Below, piece by piece: positions 1 through 6,072 of a stretch of 11,909 nucleotides of DNA. Each line of letters begins with the position of its first letter. Within the stretch, counting starts at the first letter, position 1. The notes under the pieces were generated by a model. The model worked only from the letters and a program-made list of their open reading frames with translations. It searched no databases and was not told the DNA's origin. The position numbers and the translations under genes were made by a program. The stretch lies in assembly GCA_023443705.1 (NCBI GenBank), contig JAEZTD010000227.1, positions 1 through 11,909 of the forward strand, in the 5' to 3' direction. This DNA is from Bacillota bacterium. Its GTDB lineage: Bacteria > Bacillota > Clostridia > Christensenellales > Aristaeellaceae.

Positions 1-981
1 ATCGACATCTGGACCGAGGGCATGGCCCGCACCATGACCGCCGCCGGAGCGGATGAAAACGACATCATCCAGGTGGCCTACGGCTACGGCCTCTTCACCG
101 GCGGCCTGGGCGCGCATCAGGGCGCGAGCAAGGTGGGCGCCACCGTCATCCCCATGTCCGGCGGCAACACCCCCCGCCAGATCGCAATGATGAAGGCGAT
201 GGGCACCACAGTCCTTTGCTGCACCCCCTCCTACGCGCTGCATCTGGGCGAGACCATCCGCGAGATGGGCCTGCCGCTGTCCGACTTCAAGCTCAAGGCC
301 GGCGCGTTCGGCGCGGAACCCTGGAGCGAGAACATCCGCGCCCGTATCGAGGAGCTTCTCGAAATCGACGCGCTGGACATCTACGGCCTGACCGAGATCA
401 CAGGCCCCGGCGTTTCGTTTGAATGCCTCATGAAGCACGGCATGCACGTCAACGAGGACCACTTCGTGCCGGAGATCATCGACCCCGACACGCTGGAGCC
501 GCTGCCCTACGGCGAGCGCGGCGAATTGGTGTTCTCCACCATCACCAAAGAAGGCATGCCGATGCTGCGCTACCGCACCCACGACCTGTGCCGCCTGAAC
601 GTGGAGAAGTGCGAATGCGGCCGCACGCTGGTCCGAATGGACCGCATCCTCGGCCGCACCGACGACATGCTCATCATCCGCGGCGTCAACGTGTTCCCCA
701 GCCAGGTAGAGACGGTTTTGACCTCCATCTCCGGCGCGACGCCCCACTTCCTCATGATCGTCGAGCGCGCCGGCACCACCGACAGCCTCGAAATCCAGGT
801 GGAGGCCACCGAGGATCTCTTCGCCGATACCGTGGGCCAGATGCAGTCGCTGCAGAAAAAGATCATCGAGAGCATGAAGTCCACGCTGGGCCTCTCCGCC
901 GACATCAAGCTGGTCGCCCCCAAGACGATCCCGCGCTTTGAGGGCAAGGCGCGCCGCGTGATCGACAACCGCAAGCTGTGA
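1..981 (+). CDS. paaK: Phenylacetate-CoA ligase, 5' end missing
   Basis: This is the C-terminal 326 residues of an adenylate-forming aryl-CoA ligase; the reading frame is open from base 1, so the start and the N-terminal nucleotide-binding loop lie outside the window. Family members activate phenylacetate or similar aryl acids to acyl-AMP and then to the CoA thioester in the cytoplasm. Visible family motifs are YGYGLFTGGLGAHQGA, SGGNTPRQI, the adenylate-site motif DIYGLTE, RYRTHDL, a cysteine pair in CECGRT, the hinge region GRTDDMLIIRGVNVFPSQVE, and a C-terminal FEGKARRV with the lysine expected for adenylation. It is followed after 29 bases by a tandem ACT gene, a common pairing in clostridia, where the enzyme often sits with indolepyruvate ferredoxin oxidoreductase genes; those are not in view. 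The aryl substrate could be phenylacetate, indoleacetate or hydroxyphenylacetate; the sequence does not decide. Confidence 0.93.
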   Translation: MDIWTEGMARTMTAAGADENDIIQVAYGYGLFTGGLGAHQGASKVGATVIPMSGGNTPRQIAMMKAMGTTVLCCTPSYALHLGETIREMGLPLSDFKLKAGAFGAEPWSENIRARIEELLEIDALDIYGLTEITGPGVSFECLMKHGMHVNEDHFVPEIIDPDTLEPLPYGERGELVFSTITKEGMPMLRYRTHDLCRLNVEKCECGRTLVRMDRILGRTDDMLIIRGVNVFPSQVETVLTSISGATPHFLMIVERAGTTDSLEIQVEATEDLFADTVGQMQSLQKKIIESMKSTLGLSADIKLVAPKTIPRFEGKARRVIDNRKL

Positions 982-1010
982 CCGGAAAATCTGAATAGGA
1001 GGGAACGAAC

Positions 1011-1442
1011 ATGTACGTCAAGCAGGTTTCGGTATTCCTCGAGAACAAAAAGGGCAGTTTGACCGGACTCACGAAGATCCTAAGCGACAGCGGCATCGAC
1101 CTGATCGCGCTCTCCATCGCCGATACAGAGCAGTACGGCATCCTGCGCTGCATCATGACCGACACCGACAAGGGCGTTCAGGCGCTGAAGGACGCGGGCT
1201 ACGTCGTCCGGCTCACCGACGTCGTGGCGGTCTGCGTGCCGGACAAACCCGGCGGGCTGAATTCGGTGCTGGAGCTTTTGAACGACAACGACATCTCCGT
1301 CGAATACGTGTACTCCTTCGTGCGCTCCACCGGCAGCCACGCGCTGGTCATCTTCCACCTGTCCGACATTGAGAAGGGACTCAAGGTCCTGACCGAACGC
1401 GGCGTAACGCTGCTCGACAACGACCAGGTGCGCTCGCTGTGA
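1011..1442 (+). CDS. Tandem ACT-domain protein
   Basis: This 143-residue protein is made almost wholly of two ACT domains, about residues 4-68 and 70-138. ACT domains bind small effectors, often amino acids, and regulate enzymes by forming side-by-side sheets. The first begins KQVSVFLENKKGSLTGLTKIL, the usual ACT opening strand with a glycine before the first helix; the second begins AVCVPDKPGGLNSVLELL. There is no catalytic or DNA-binding domain. The start is set by AGGAGGG at 997-1003, seven bases upstream. The gene lies directly behind the aryl-CoA ligase, and its stop overlaps the GTG start of alanine racemase. From this pairing I infer that it senses an aromatic amino acid or aryl acid and acts on the ligase or its pathway; no direct evidence is in the sequence. 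Confidence 0.9.
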   Translation: MYVKQVSVFLENKKGSLTGLTKILSDSGIDLIALSIADTEQYGILRCIMTDTDKGVQALKDAGYVVRLTDVVAVCVPDKPGGLNSVLELLNDNDISVEYVYSFVRSTGSHALVIFHLSDIEKGLKVLTERGVTLLDNDQVRSL

Positions 1443-2554
1443 ACACCAGTTACCGCAGAACCGCGCTTCGCGTATCGGGCGAAGCGCTGATGGAAAACGC
1501 CCGGCTGATCCGCCGCCATCTTCAGGGCAAGGCCCGCCTGATGGCGGTGGTCAAGGCCGATGCCTACGGCCACGGCCTCATCCAGGCGGCAAAGGTGGAA
1601 ATCGCCGCCGGCGCGGACTACCTGGCCGTCGCGCTGGCGGAGGAGGGCGTGACCCTGCGGGAGGCCGGCGTCAAAGCGCCCGTCCTGGTACTGGGCGGCT
1701 CCGCGCCGGAAGCGCTGGACGCCGCCGTATACCACCACCTGGCGCAGGCGGTGTACGCACCGGAGGACGTCAGGCTTCTCCAAAGAGAGGCCGCGCGCCT
1801 CGACACCGTCGCCCACGCCCACCTCAAGATCGACACCGGCATGACCCGCATCGGCGTCCGGGGCGAAGCGGCGCTTCACGAAGTGCTGGCCGCGTTCAAG
1901 GATTGCCCCCGCGTCAAGCTGGAGGGCGTATTCACCCACTTCGCCGCAGCGGACGACGACCCGGAGTATACCCGCGCCCAGAACGCCCGCTTTGTGGCGG
2001 CGGTTAAGCGCATCCGCGCCGAGGGTGTGAAGCCCATCGTCCACGCCGCCGCCAGCGAGGCGGCGCTCAGGGACCCCACGCTGTGGCACGACATGGTGCG
2101 CCCCGGCATCGCGCTCTACGGCGCGTCGGTTCGGCACCTCCTGCCCGGCCTCACCCCGGCGCAGACCCTCTCCACCCGGCCGGTCCGGCTGGCGCCCGTT
2201 CCTGCGGGCGAGACCGTCGGCTACGGCCGCACGTTCAAGACCGGGCGGGACAGCCTCCTCATGACGCTGCCCATCGGTTACGGCGACGGCTACCCCCGCC
2301 TTCTCTCCAACCGCGCCCATGTGCTGGTCCGGGGAAAGCGCGCGCCGCTGGTCGGCCGCGTGTGCATGGACATGATTATGGCGGACGTCACCGACATCCC
2401 CGGCGTCACGGCGGAGGACGAGGTGGTGCTCCTCGGCGCCCAGGGTGCGGAGCGCATCACGCCGGACGAACTGGCGATCGTGACCGGCACCATCCCCTAC
2501 GAGATCATGCTGGGCTTCAGCCCCCGCGTGACGCGCATTTTTGACGATGTGTGA
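1439..2554 (+). CDS. alr: Alanine racemase
   Basis: This is a full-length (371 residue) fold-type III PLP enzyme that interconverts L- and D-alanine, supplying D-alanine for peptidoglycan. The N-terminal barrel carries VVKADAYGHG with the PLP lysine at residue 39, then HLKIDTGMTRIG and the HAAAS segment. The C-terminal beta domain carries GYGRTF, whose tyrosine (about residue 262) is the expected second catalytic base, and LPIGYGDGYPR and GRVCMDM. The start is GTG at 1439, which overlaps the ACT stop as GTGA; no strong separate ribosome site is seen, so translation is probably coupled. The stop overlaps the start of the next gene. No residue expected for activity appears to be missing. Confidence 0.97.
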   Translation: MNTSYRRTALRVSGEALMENARLIRRHLQGKARLMAVVKADAYGHGLIQAAKVEIAAGADYLAVALAEEGVTLREAGVKAPVLVLGGSAPEALDAAVYHHLAQAVYAPEDVRLLQREAARLDTVAHAHLKIDTGMTRIGVRGEAALHEVLAAFKDCPRVKLEGVFTHFAAADDDPEYTRAQNARFVAAVKRIRAEGVKPIVHAAASEAALRDPTLWHDMVRPGIALYGASVRHLLPGLTPAQTLSTRPVRLAPVPAGETVGYGRTFKTGRDSLLMTLPIGYGDGYPRLLSNRAHVLVRGKRAPLVGRVCMDMIMADVTDIPGVTAEDEVVLLGAQGAERITPDELAIVTGTIPYEIMLGFSPRVTRIFDDV

Positions 2555-3083
2555 CAAGGCTTTTCTCCGGGCGCAAATGCGAGGAATGCGCGCGGCAGCG
2601 ACCGAAGTGGGCAAGTCCGATCTGGCCGCGAAGCGCATTCTCGCGCTGCCCCAATACGCTGGCGCCGGTGTCATACTCCTGTACCACGCGGTGGGCGGCG
2701 AGGTGGAAACCGCCGAGCTGATCCGGCGCGCTCGGGCGGACGGCAAGACCGTGTGCCTGCCCGCCATCATCGGAAAAGGCGTGATGGAGGCGCGGCGGGC
2801 GGACAGGCTCGTCCCCGGCCCCTACGGCATCCCTTCCCCCGAAGGGCCCGTCTTTCCGCCTGAATCGATTGACTTTCTCGTCGTGCCGGGCCTCGCGTTT
2901 GACCGCGAATGCCACCGGCTCGGCCAGGGCGGCGGGTATTACGACCGCTACCTGCCCCGCGCCCGGGGCTACGCCGCCGGGCTTGCCTTCGAATGGCAGA
3001 TGGTTGACCGCCTGCCGCTGGAGGCGCACGACGCCGAGCTCGACTGCGTGGCCACCGAAAAGGCGCTGTACTTTCGGCCCTGA
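2547..3083 (+). CDS. 5-formyltetrahydrofolate cyclo-ligase
   Basis: This 178-residue protein is a 5,10-methenyltetrahydrofolate synthetase (MTHFS family). It uses ATP to convert 5-formyl-THF to 5,10-methenyl-THF, keeping folate one-carbon units usable. Family signs are an N-terminal basic helix (LRAQMRGMR), GKTVCLPAI, FLVVPGLAFD and the hallmark GQGGGYYDRYL at residues 126-136. The ATG at 2547 gives the usual family length; a TTG two codons earlier (2541) is a possible alternative. The start lies eight bases inside alr and no clear ribosome site precedes it, which suggests coupling to alr translation. It is the last gene of the tight run that begins with the CoA ligase. Confidence 0.95.
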   Translation: MCDKAFLRAQMRGMRAAATEVGKSDLAAKRILALPQYAGAGVILLYHAVGGEVETAELIRRARADGKTVCLPAIIGKGVMEARRADRLVPGPYGIPSPEGPVFPPESIDFLVVPGLAFDRECHRLGQGGGYYDRYLPRARGYAAGLAFEWQMVDRLPLEAHDAELDCVATEKALYFRP

Positions 3084-3136
3084 AGGTTTGCCGCGAAAAT
3101 CCGCGAGGGAACACGCCAATCCTCTACGCAACCCGC

Positions 3137-3156
3137 TTCCGGCGCGTCCGCCGGAA
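3137..3156 (+). other. GC-rich stem-loop between operons
   Basis: An 8-bp perfect stem, TTCCGGCG and CGCCGGAA, encloses a four-base loop in the 124-base gap after the cyclo-ligase gene. No T-tract follows, so it is not a classical intrinsic terminator. A second small dyad (TGGCC, six bases, GGCCA at 3180-3195) lies just before the ribosome site of the next gene. The two may slow transcription, stabilise mRNA or bind a regulator. I see no convincing promoter in this gap. Confidence 0.35.
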
Positions 3157-3207
3157 TTGAACGAATTCTACCGATCGCTTGGCCCTATATGGCCACTTGG
3201 AGGCACC

Positions 3208-3996
3208 ATGCGCGAAGGCATCATGTTCGGAGTCCGCACCCTTGGGAAATACTTTGTAATGCTTCTACTGAGCCTCATGTTCCTGGGGATGATCCCCCGG
3301 GAGCAGCTGTGGCTGCAGGCGCTCCTGAATGCCGCGATCCTGGCAGGCTTCGCGCTGCTCACGCTCAACGAGGGGGGCACGCTGGGCGAGCGCGCGGAGA
3401 CCCTTCGCGTGTCGCTGGACGCCCGGCGCAAGGAGGGCGCTCCGGTGGACCCGGCCCTCGAGGCAAAGGCCTACCGGCCCGCCATCGCCGTCACGGGCTT
3501 TTTGGCGGCGGCGCTGCCGCTTTTCATCATCGCGCTATTAAACCTCGCGTCGCTTCCGGCGCACCCCGAATCGCTGGACCCGAAGAACTTCGAAGTCGTC
3601 GAGGAGGCTGTGCCGGAGGAAAGCGCGCTGCCCGCCGAGACCGGTCTTCCGGAGGCAGCCGCGCAGGATGCGGCCGAGGCCACCCCCTCGCCGGAAGCGG
3701 AAACCGCTGCGCCGGAAGCGGAAGCCGCAGCGCCACTCAACATTTTCAACACCATCGCGCGGGTGGCGTTTTCGCCGTTCATCGCGCTGTACGGCCTTCT
3801 CTCCGAGCAGTTGCTCGTCCTGTATGTGCTGATGGCGCTCCTCTCGTTCTTCCTGCCTTCCTTTGCGCTGGCGGGTTACCTGAGCGGCCCGAAACTCCGG
3901 GAGAAGAAGCTCGAGGCCATCAAAAAGGGCATCCGCGCAAAAAAACGCAAGGAGAAGCGCGCGCGCAAGCCCTCCGGCCCGAAACCGGAGGTGTAA
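3208..3996 (+). CDS. Unrecognised multi-pass membrane protein
   Basis: I do not recognise this 262-residue protein. Hydrophobic stretches at about residues 13-29, 34-53, 91-114 and one long or two short stretches at 184-225 suggest four or five membrane spans. Between the third and the last lies a linker of about 60 residues (about 118-178) very rich in Glu, Ala and Pro. It includes an almost exact 7-residue duplication, PEAETAA and PEAEAAA (residues 162-175). The C-terminal tail (about 228-262) is strongly basic, with KKLEAIKKGIRAKKRKEKR, and so is probably cytoplasmic; the linker is then probably outside or spans the wall side. The ATG at 3208 is chosen because TTGGAGG (3198-3204) sits four bases upstream; the frame stays open further upstream but without such a site and through the cyclo-ligase gene. 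Function unknown. Confidence 0.75.
   Translation: MREGIMFGVRTLGKYFVMLLLSLMFLGMIPREQLWLQALLNAAILAGFALLTLNEGGTLGERAETLRVSLDARRKEGAPVDPALEAKAYRPAIAVTGFLAAALPLFIIALLNLASLPAHPESLDPKNFEVVEEAVPEESALPAETGLPEAAAQDAAEATPSPEAETAAPEAEAAAPLNIFNTIARVAFSPFIALYGLLSEQLLVLYVLMALLSFFLPSFALAGYLSGPKLREKKLEAIKKGIRAKKRKEKRARKPSGPKPEV
3691..3732 (+). repeat. Two-unit 21-bp tandem repeat in coding DNA
   Basis: Bases 3691-3711 and 3712-3732 are a direct duplication that matches at 19 of 21 positions, both beginning CCGGAAGCGGAA. It is in frame and encodes the doubled Pro-Glu-Ala-rich heptad in the membrane protein's linker. The linker probably varies in length between strains. Confidence 0.8.
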
Positions 3997-4036
3997 TGCC
4001 GCAGCCGCGTGCGATCGCCCCGCTTTGGCATAAACC

Positions 4037-4065
4037 TTGTCAGTAGGTAGAAACTATGCTATAAT
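4037..4065 (+). promoter_or_regulatory. Strong sigma-A promoter for rsmD operon
   Basis: A -35 box TTGTCA (4037-4042) is followed by exactly 17 bases and a consensus -10 TATAAT (4060-4065). A TGC just before the -10 makes it an extended -10. Transcription should begin near 4072, giving a leader of about 18 bases before the rsmD ATG at 4090, with GGGTGG (4077-4082) as a modest ribosome site. The 93-base gap 3997-4089 holds nothing else I can identify. Confidence 0.85.
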
Positions 4066-4089
4066 GCGCAGGTAACGGGTGGTGCTAAA

Positions 4090-4665
4090 ATGCGCATTGT
4101 CGCCGGAGAATTCAGGGGGCGCAACCTCTTCGCGCCGGAGGGCGCGGAGACGCGCCCCACCGCGGACCGGGTGCGCGAATCCATCTACAACATCCTCGCG
4201 CGCCGCGTGCCGGGCGCCGAGGTGCTGGATCTGTTCGCGGGTTCCGGCGCGCTGGCGCTGGAGGCGGTCAGCCGGGGCGCAAGCTTCGCGGCGCTCTGCG
4301 ACGTAAGCCGGGATGCCGCCCGCGTGATCGAGCGCAACATCGCGCTCGTCCGGGCGGAGAACAGGACGCTCCTCGTCCGTGCCGACTGGCGGGACGCGCT
4401 TTCGCGGCTCCGCGGGAGAAAGTTTTCCATCGTATTCCTCGACCCGCCCTACCGTATGGAGGATGTTTACGCCTCGGCGGCGGAAGCGATGCGCGCCCTC
4501 GGCCTTCTGGCGGACGACGCGGTTCTGGTGATGGAGCACGCGGTGGAAACGCCGCTCAAGCTTCCCAACGGTTTTGAAATCTACGACGAGCGCCGCTACG
4601 GCAAAACGGCCGTGGCCCTGGTGCGGGAGAAGCCAGATGATTGCAGTCTACCCGGGCAGCTTTGA
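4090..4665 (+). CDS. rsmD: 16S rRNA (guanine-966 N2) methyltransferase
   Basis: This 191-residue SAM-dependent methyltransferase modifies G966 of 16S rRNA (E. coli numbering) in the small subunit. The N-terminus MRIVAGEFRGRNL and TRPTADRVRESIYNIL are typical of RsmD. The SAM-binding loop is LDLFAGSGALALEA (about residues 46-59), and the catalytic motif DPPY is at 118-121, as in N2-guanine methyltransferases. The length is normal. It is the first gene behind a strong promoter, and coaD begins inside its last 29 bases; rsmD–coaD is a very common gene pair in Firmicutes. Confidence 0.96.
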   Translation: MRIVAGEFRGRNLFAPEGAETRPTADRVRESIYNILARRVPGAEVLDLFAGSGALALEAVSRGASFAALCDVSRDAARVIERNIALVRAENRTLLVRADWRDALSRLRGRKFSIVFLDPPYRMEDVYASAAEAMRALGLLADDAVLVMEHAVETPLKLPNGFEIYDERRYGKTAVALVREKPDDCSLPGQL

Positions 4666-5119
4666 CCCGCCCACGGTAGGGCATCTGGACATCATCCGGC
4701 GGTCGTCGGCGCTGTTTGACAAGGTGTATGTGGCGGTTCTGATTAACCCCGTCAAGCGCCCAATGTTTTCCGCCGAGACCAGGCAGGCCCTTCTGGCGCG
4801 CTGCACGGCGAACCTCGCCAACGTGGAGGTTCTCTCCGACACCGGCCTTCTGGCGGACGTCGCCCGCCGTCTGGGTGCCGACTGCGTGGTCAAGGGGCTT
4901 CGCAGCGAGGCAGACTATGCCGCCGAGCGCTCCGCCGCCGCCGCGATGCAGGCCATGTTCGGGATGGAGACGCTATTTCTTCCCTCCAACCCGTCCATCG
5001 ACTACGTGAGCGCGTCCATCGCGCGCGAAATGATGTCCTTTAGCCGCGCGCCGCGGGGGCTGGTGCCCGACGAAATACTTGATGAGATCATGGCCGCCTT
5101 CAAGGCGGGCAGGGGTTAA
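4637..5119 (+). CDS. coaD: Phosphopantetheine adenylyltransferase
   Basis: This 160-residue enzyme transfers AMP from ATP to 4'-phosphopantetheine to give dephospho-CoA, the penultimate step of CoA synthesis. It has the nucleotidyltransferase opening AVYPGSFDPPTVGHLDII with the TxGH motif at residues 13-16, a lysine at 40 for substrate binding, VVKGLR (85-89), and YVSASIARE (123-131) in place of the more usual SSS(x)VRE. The ATG at 4637 is chosen because the protein then begins at the conserved first strand; GGGAGAAG (4625-4632) is a fitting ribosome site. The start lies within rsmD, so the two are co-translated. Confidence 0.96.
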   Translation: MIAVYPGSFDPPTVGHLDIIRRSSALFDKVYVAVLINPVKRPMFSAETRQALLARCTANLANVEVLSDTGLLADVARRLGADCVVKGLRSEADYAAERSAAAAMQAMFGMETLFLPSNPSIDYVSASIAREMMSFSRAPRGLVPDEILDEIMAAFKAGRG

Positions 5120-5143
5120 CGATTCGCAAGGGGGATGGAACCT

Positions 5144-5806
5144 ATGGACCGCGAGCAGGACAAGTTCTTCGATGAGGAGCGCAAGCCGCATCCGCAGGCC
5201 GAAATGCGCCCCGATCACGGCGCGGAGGCCGCAGCGCCCTACGAGAACGACAACGACCACAAGTATCTGATGACGCTCTTGGACTACATGCAGGACGCCA
5301 TTGAGAGCGGCAGTTCCGTACCGCTGACCAGCAAGCGCCTGATCGACGCGAACATGTGCCTCGACATCCTGAAGGACATTCGGGGCAACCTGCCGCTGGC
5401 CATTCAGTACGCCGAACAGGTGCTGCATGACCGCGAGCGCATCCTGTCCACCGCCGAGCGCACCGCCGCCAGCAAGATCCAATCCGCCGACGTCCGCGCC
5501 AACGCCGCGCTGGACGACGCCGCCGGTCGTTCGCAGGAAATTCTGGAGCAGGCCGAGAGCCGCGCCGACAAGATCATCAAAGACGCCGAGATTCGCGCCC
5601 GCGCGATGATCGATCAGCACGCCATCACCGCCGCCGCCCAGAACGAGGCCCGTGAAATCGTCAACGAGGCCCGTGCGGAGGCCACCGAGCGCCGCCTGGA
5701 GGCCAGCGACTACGCCGAAAACCTGATGATCAACGTGGAGAAGGAGCTGCAGCGCGCGGCCGACATGATTCGCCAGCGCAGGCAGCAGCTGACGAGCCCG
5801 CAATAA
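5144..5806 (+). CDS. Coiled-coil protein, F0 subunit-b-like
   Basis: This 220-residue soluble protein belongs to a poorly described clostridial family often labelled 'ATPase' or 'ATP synthase subunit b-like' and found next to coaD. After a charged, variable N-terminus (about 1-38), a conserved block resembles the family start: YLMTLLDYMQDAIESGSSVPLTSKRLID, then CLDILKDIRGNLP. From about residue 86 to 215 it is one long, Ala/Glu/Arg-rich helix, with segments such as EILEQAESRADKIIKDAE that suggest a coiled coil. There are no Walker motifs and no membrane span, so the 'ATPase' label is not supported. AAGGGGG (5128-5134) abuts an ATG at 5135 but lies nine bases from the ATG at 5144, so I take the latter. 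By general analogy it could be a scaffold or a cell-division factor; the role is unknown. Confidence 0.85.
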   Translation: MDREQDKFFDEERKPHPQAEMRPDHGAEAAAPYENDNDHKYLMTLLDYMQDAIESGSSVPLTSKRLIDANMCLDILKDIRGNLPLAIQYAEQVLHDRERILSTAERTAASKIQSADVRANAALDDAAGRSQEILEQAESRADKIIKDAEIRARAMIDQHAITAAAQNEAREIVNEARAEATERRLEASDYAENLMINVEKELQRAADMIRQRRQQLTSPQ

Positions 5807-5811
5807 TAAAG

Positions 5812-5844
5812 GCAAATGAACCTCGCTGCGCGATTTTCATTTGC
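5812..5844 (+). other. 9-bp inverted repeat after operon
   Basis: GCAAATGAA (5812-5820) and TTCATTTGC (5836-5844) form a perfect 9-bp stem around a 15-base loop, starting six bases after the stop codon of the coiled-coil gene. No T-tract follows. It may protect the mRNA end or be a binding site for a protein dimer. Confidence 0.5.
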
Positions 5845-5856
5845 ACAAGGACGGCA

Positions 5857-5892
5857 AAGCCCCTGTGTATTCAGAATGCACGGCCGGGGCTT
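5857..5892. other. Compound stem-loop in intergenic region
   Basis: AAGCCCC (5857-5863) pairs with GGGGCTT (5886-5892), and inside it GTGTATT (5865-5871) pairs with AATGCAC (5875-5881) across one G-T wobble and a three-base loop. The result is a long, near-continuous hairpin. On the minus strand the stem ends in GGGGCTTT, which could serve as a weak second terminator, but the T run is short. Confidence 0.4.
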
Positions 5893-5909
5893 CGCTGAAA
5901 ACAGGTATA

Positions 5910-5952
5910 GGCAACCTGCGGACGCACATGTCGTCCTCCGGTTGCCTTTTTT
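5910..5952 (+). terminator. Intrinsic terminator of rsmD operon
   Basis: GGCAACC (5910-5916) pairs with GGTTGCC (5940-5946), and an inner GGACG/CGTCC stem (5920-5924 with 5932-5936) caps it with a seven-base loop. Six T bases (5947-5952) follow at once. This is a classical rho-independent terminator for the plus-strand operon. Confidence 0.9.
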
Positions 5953-5956
5953 CTAT

Positions 5957-5972
5957 CGGGGCCGCGGCCCCG
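5957..5972. repeat. 16-bp perfect GC palindrome
   Basis: CGGGGCCGCGGCCCCG reads the same on both strands. It lies between the plus-strand terminator and the minus-strand terminator. It may be a protein-binding site or just a hairpin; nothing else in the sequence decides. Confidence 0.6.
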
Positions 5973-6013
5973 AGCCCCGGCGGACCGCCCTTCTCGTTTG
6001 CGGATTGGCTGCG

Positions 6014-6046
6014 AAAAAGCCGCGCTTCAATTCTGAACGCGGCTTT
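6014..6046 (-). terminator. Intrinsic terminator of histidine kinase gene
   Basis: Read on the minus strand, AAAGCCGCG and CGCGGCTTT (6046-6038 and 6024-6016) form a 9-bp stem, with an inner TTCA/TGAA helix and a four-base loop. The stem ends in a run of five T bases (6018-6014). It lies 26 bases beyond the kinase stop codon. Confidence 0.85.
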
Positions 6047-6072
6047 GCCTGTATCTGTTGAACGCCCCGCGC

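Noticed and set aside
1199..2770. Long minus-strand open frame opposite alr
   Set aside because: It is a shadow of the GC-rich alr and cyclo-ligase genes; its translation is Arg/Gly/His-rich with no recognisable domain.
3691..3732. Possible CRISPR or minisatellite array
   Set aside because: There are only two contiguous 21-bp units, in frame inside a gene and without spacers; it is a coding duplication.
4973..5815. 280-codon minus-strand frame opposite coaD and the coiled-coil gene
   Set aside because: Its low-complexity Val/Gly/Leu-rich translation is the mirror of an Ala/Glu-rich helix; no ribosome site or domain was seen.
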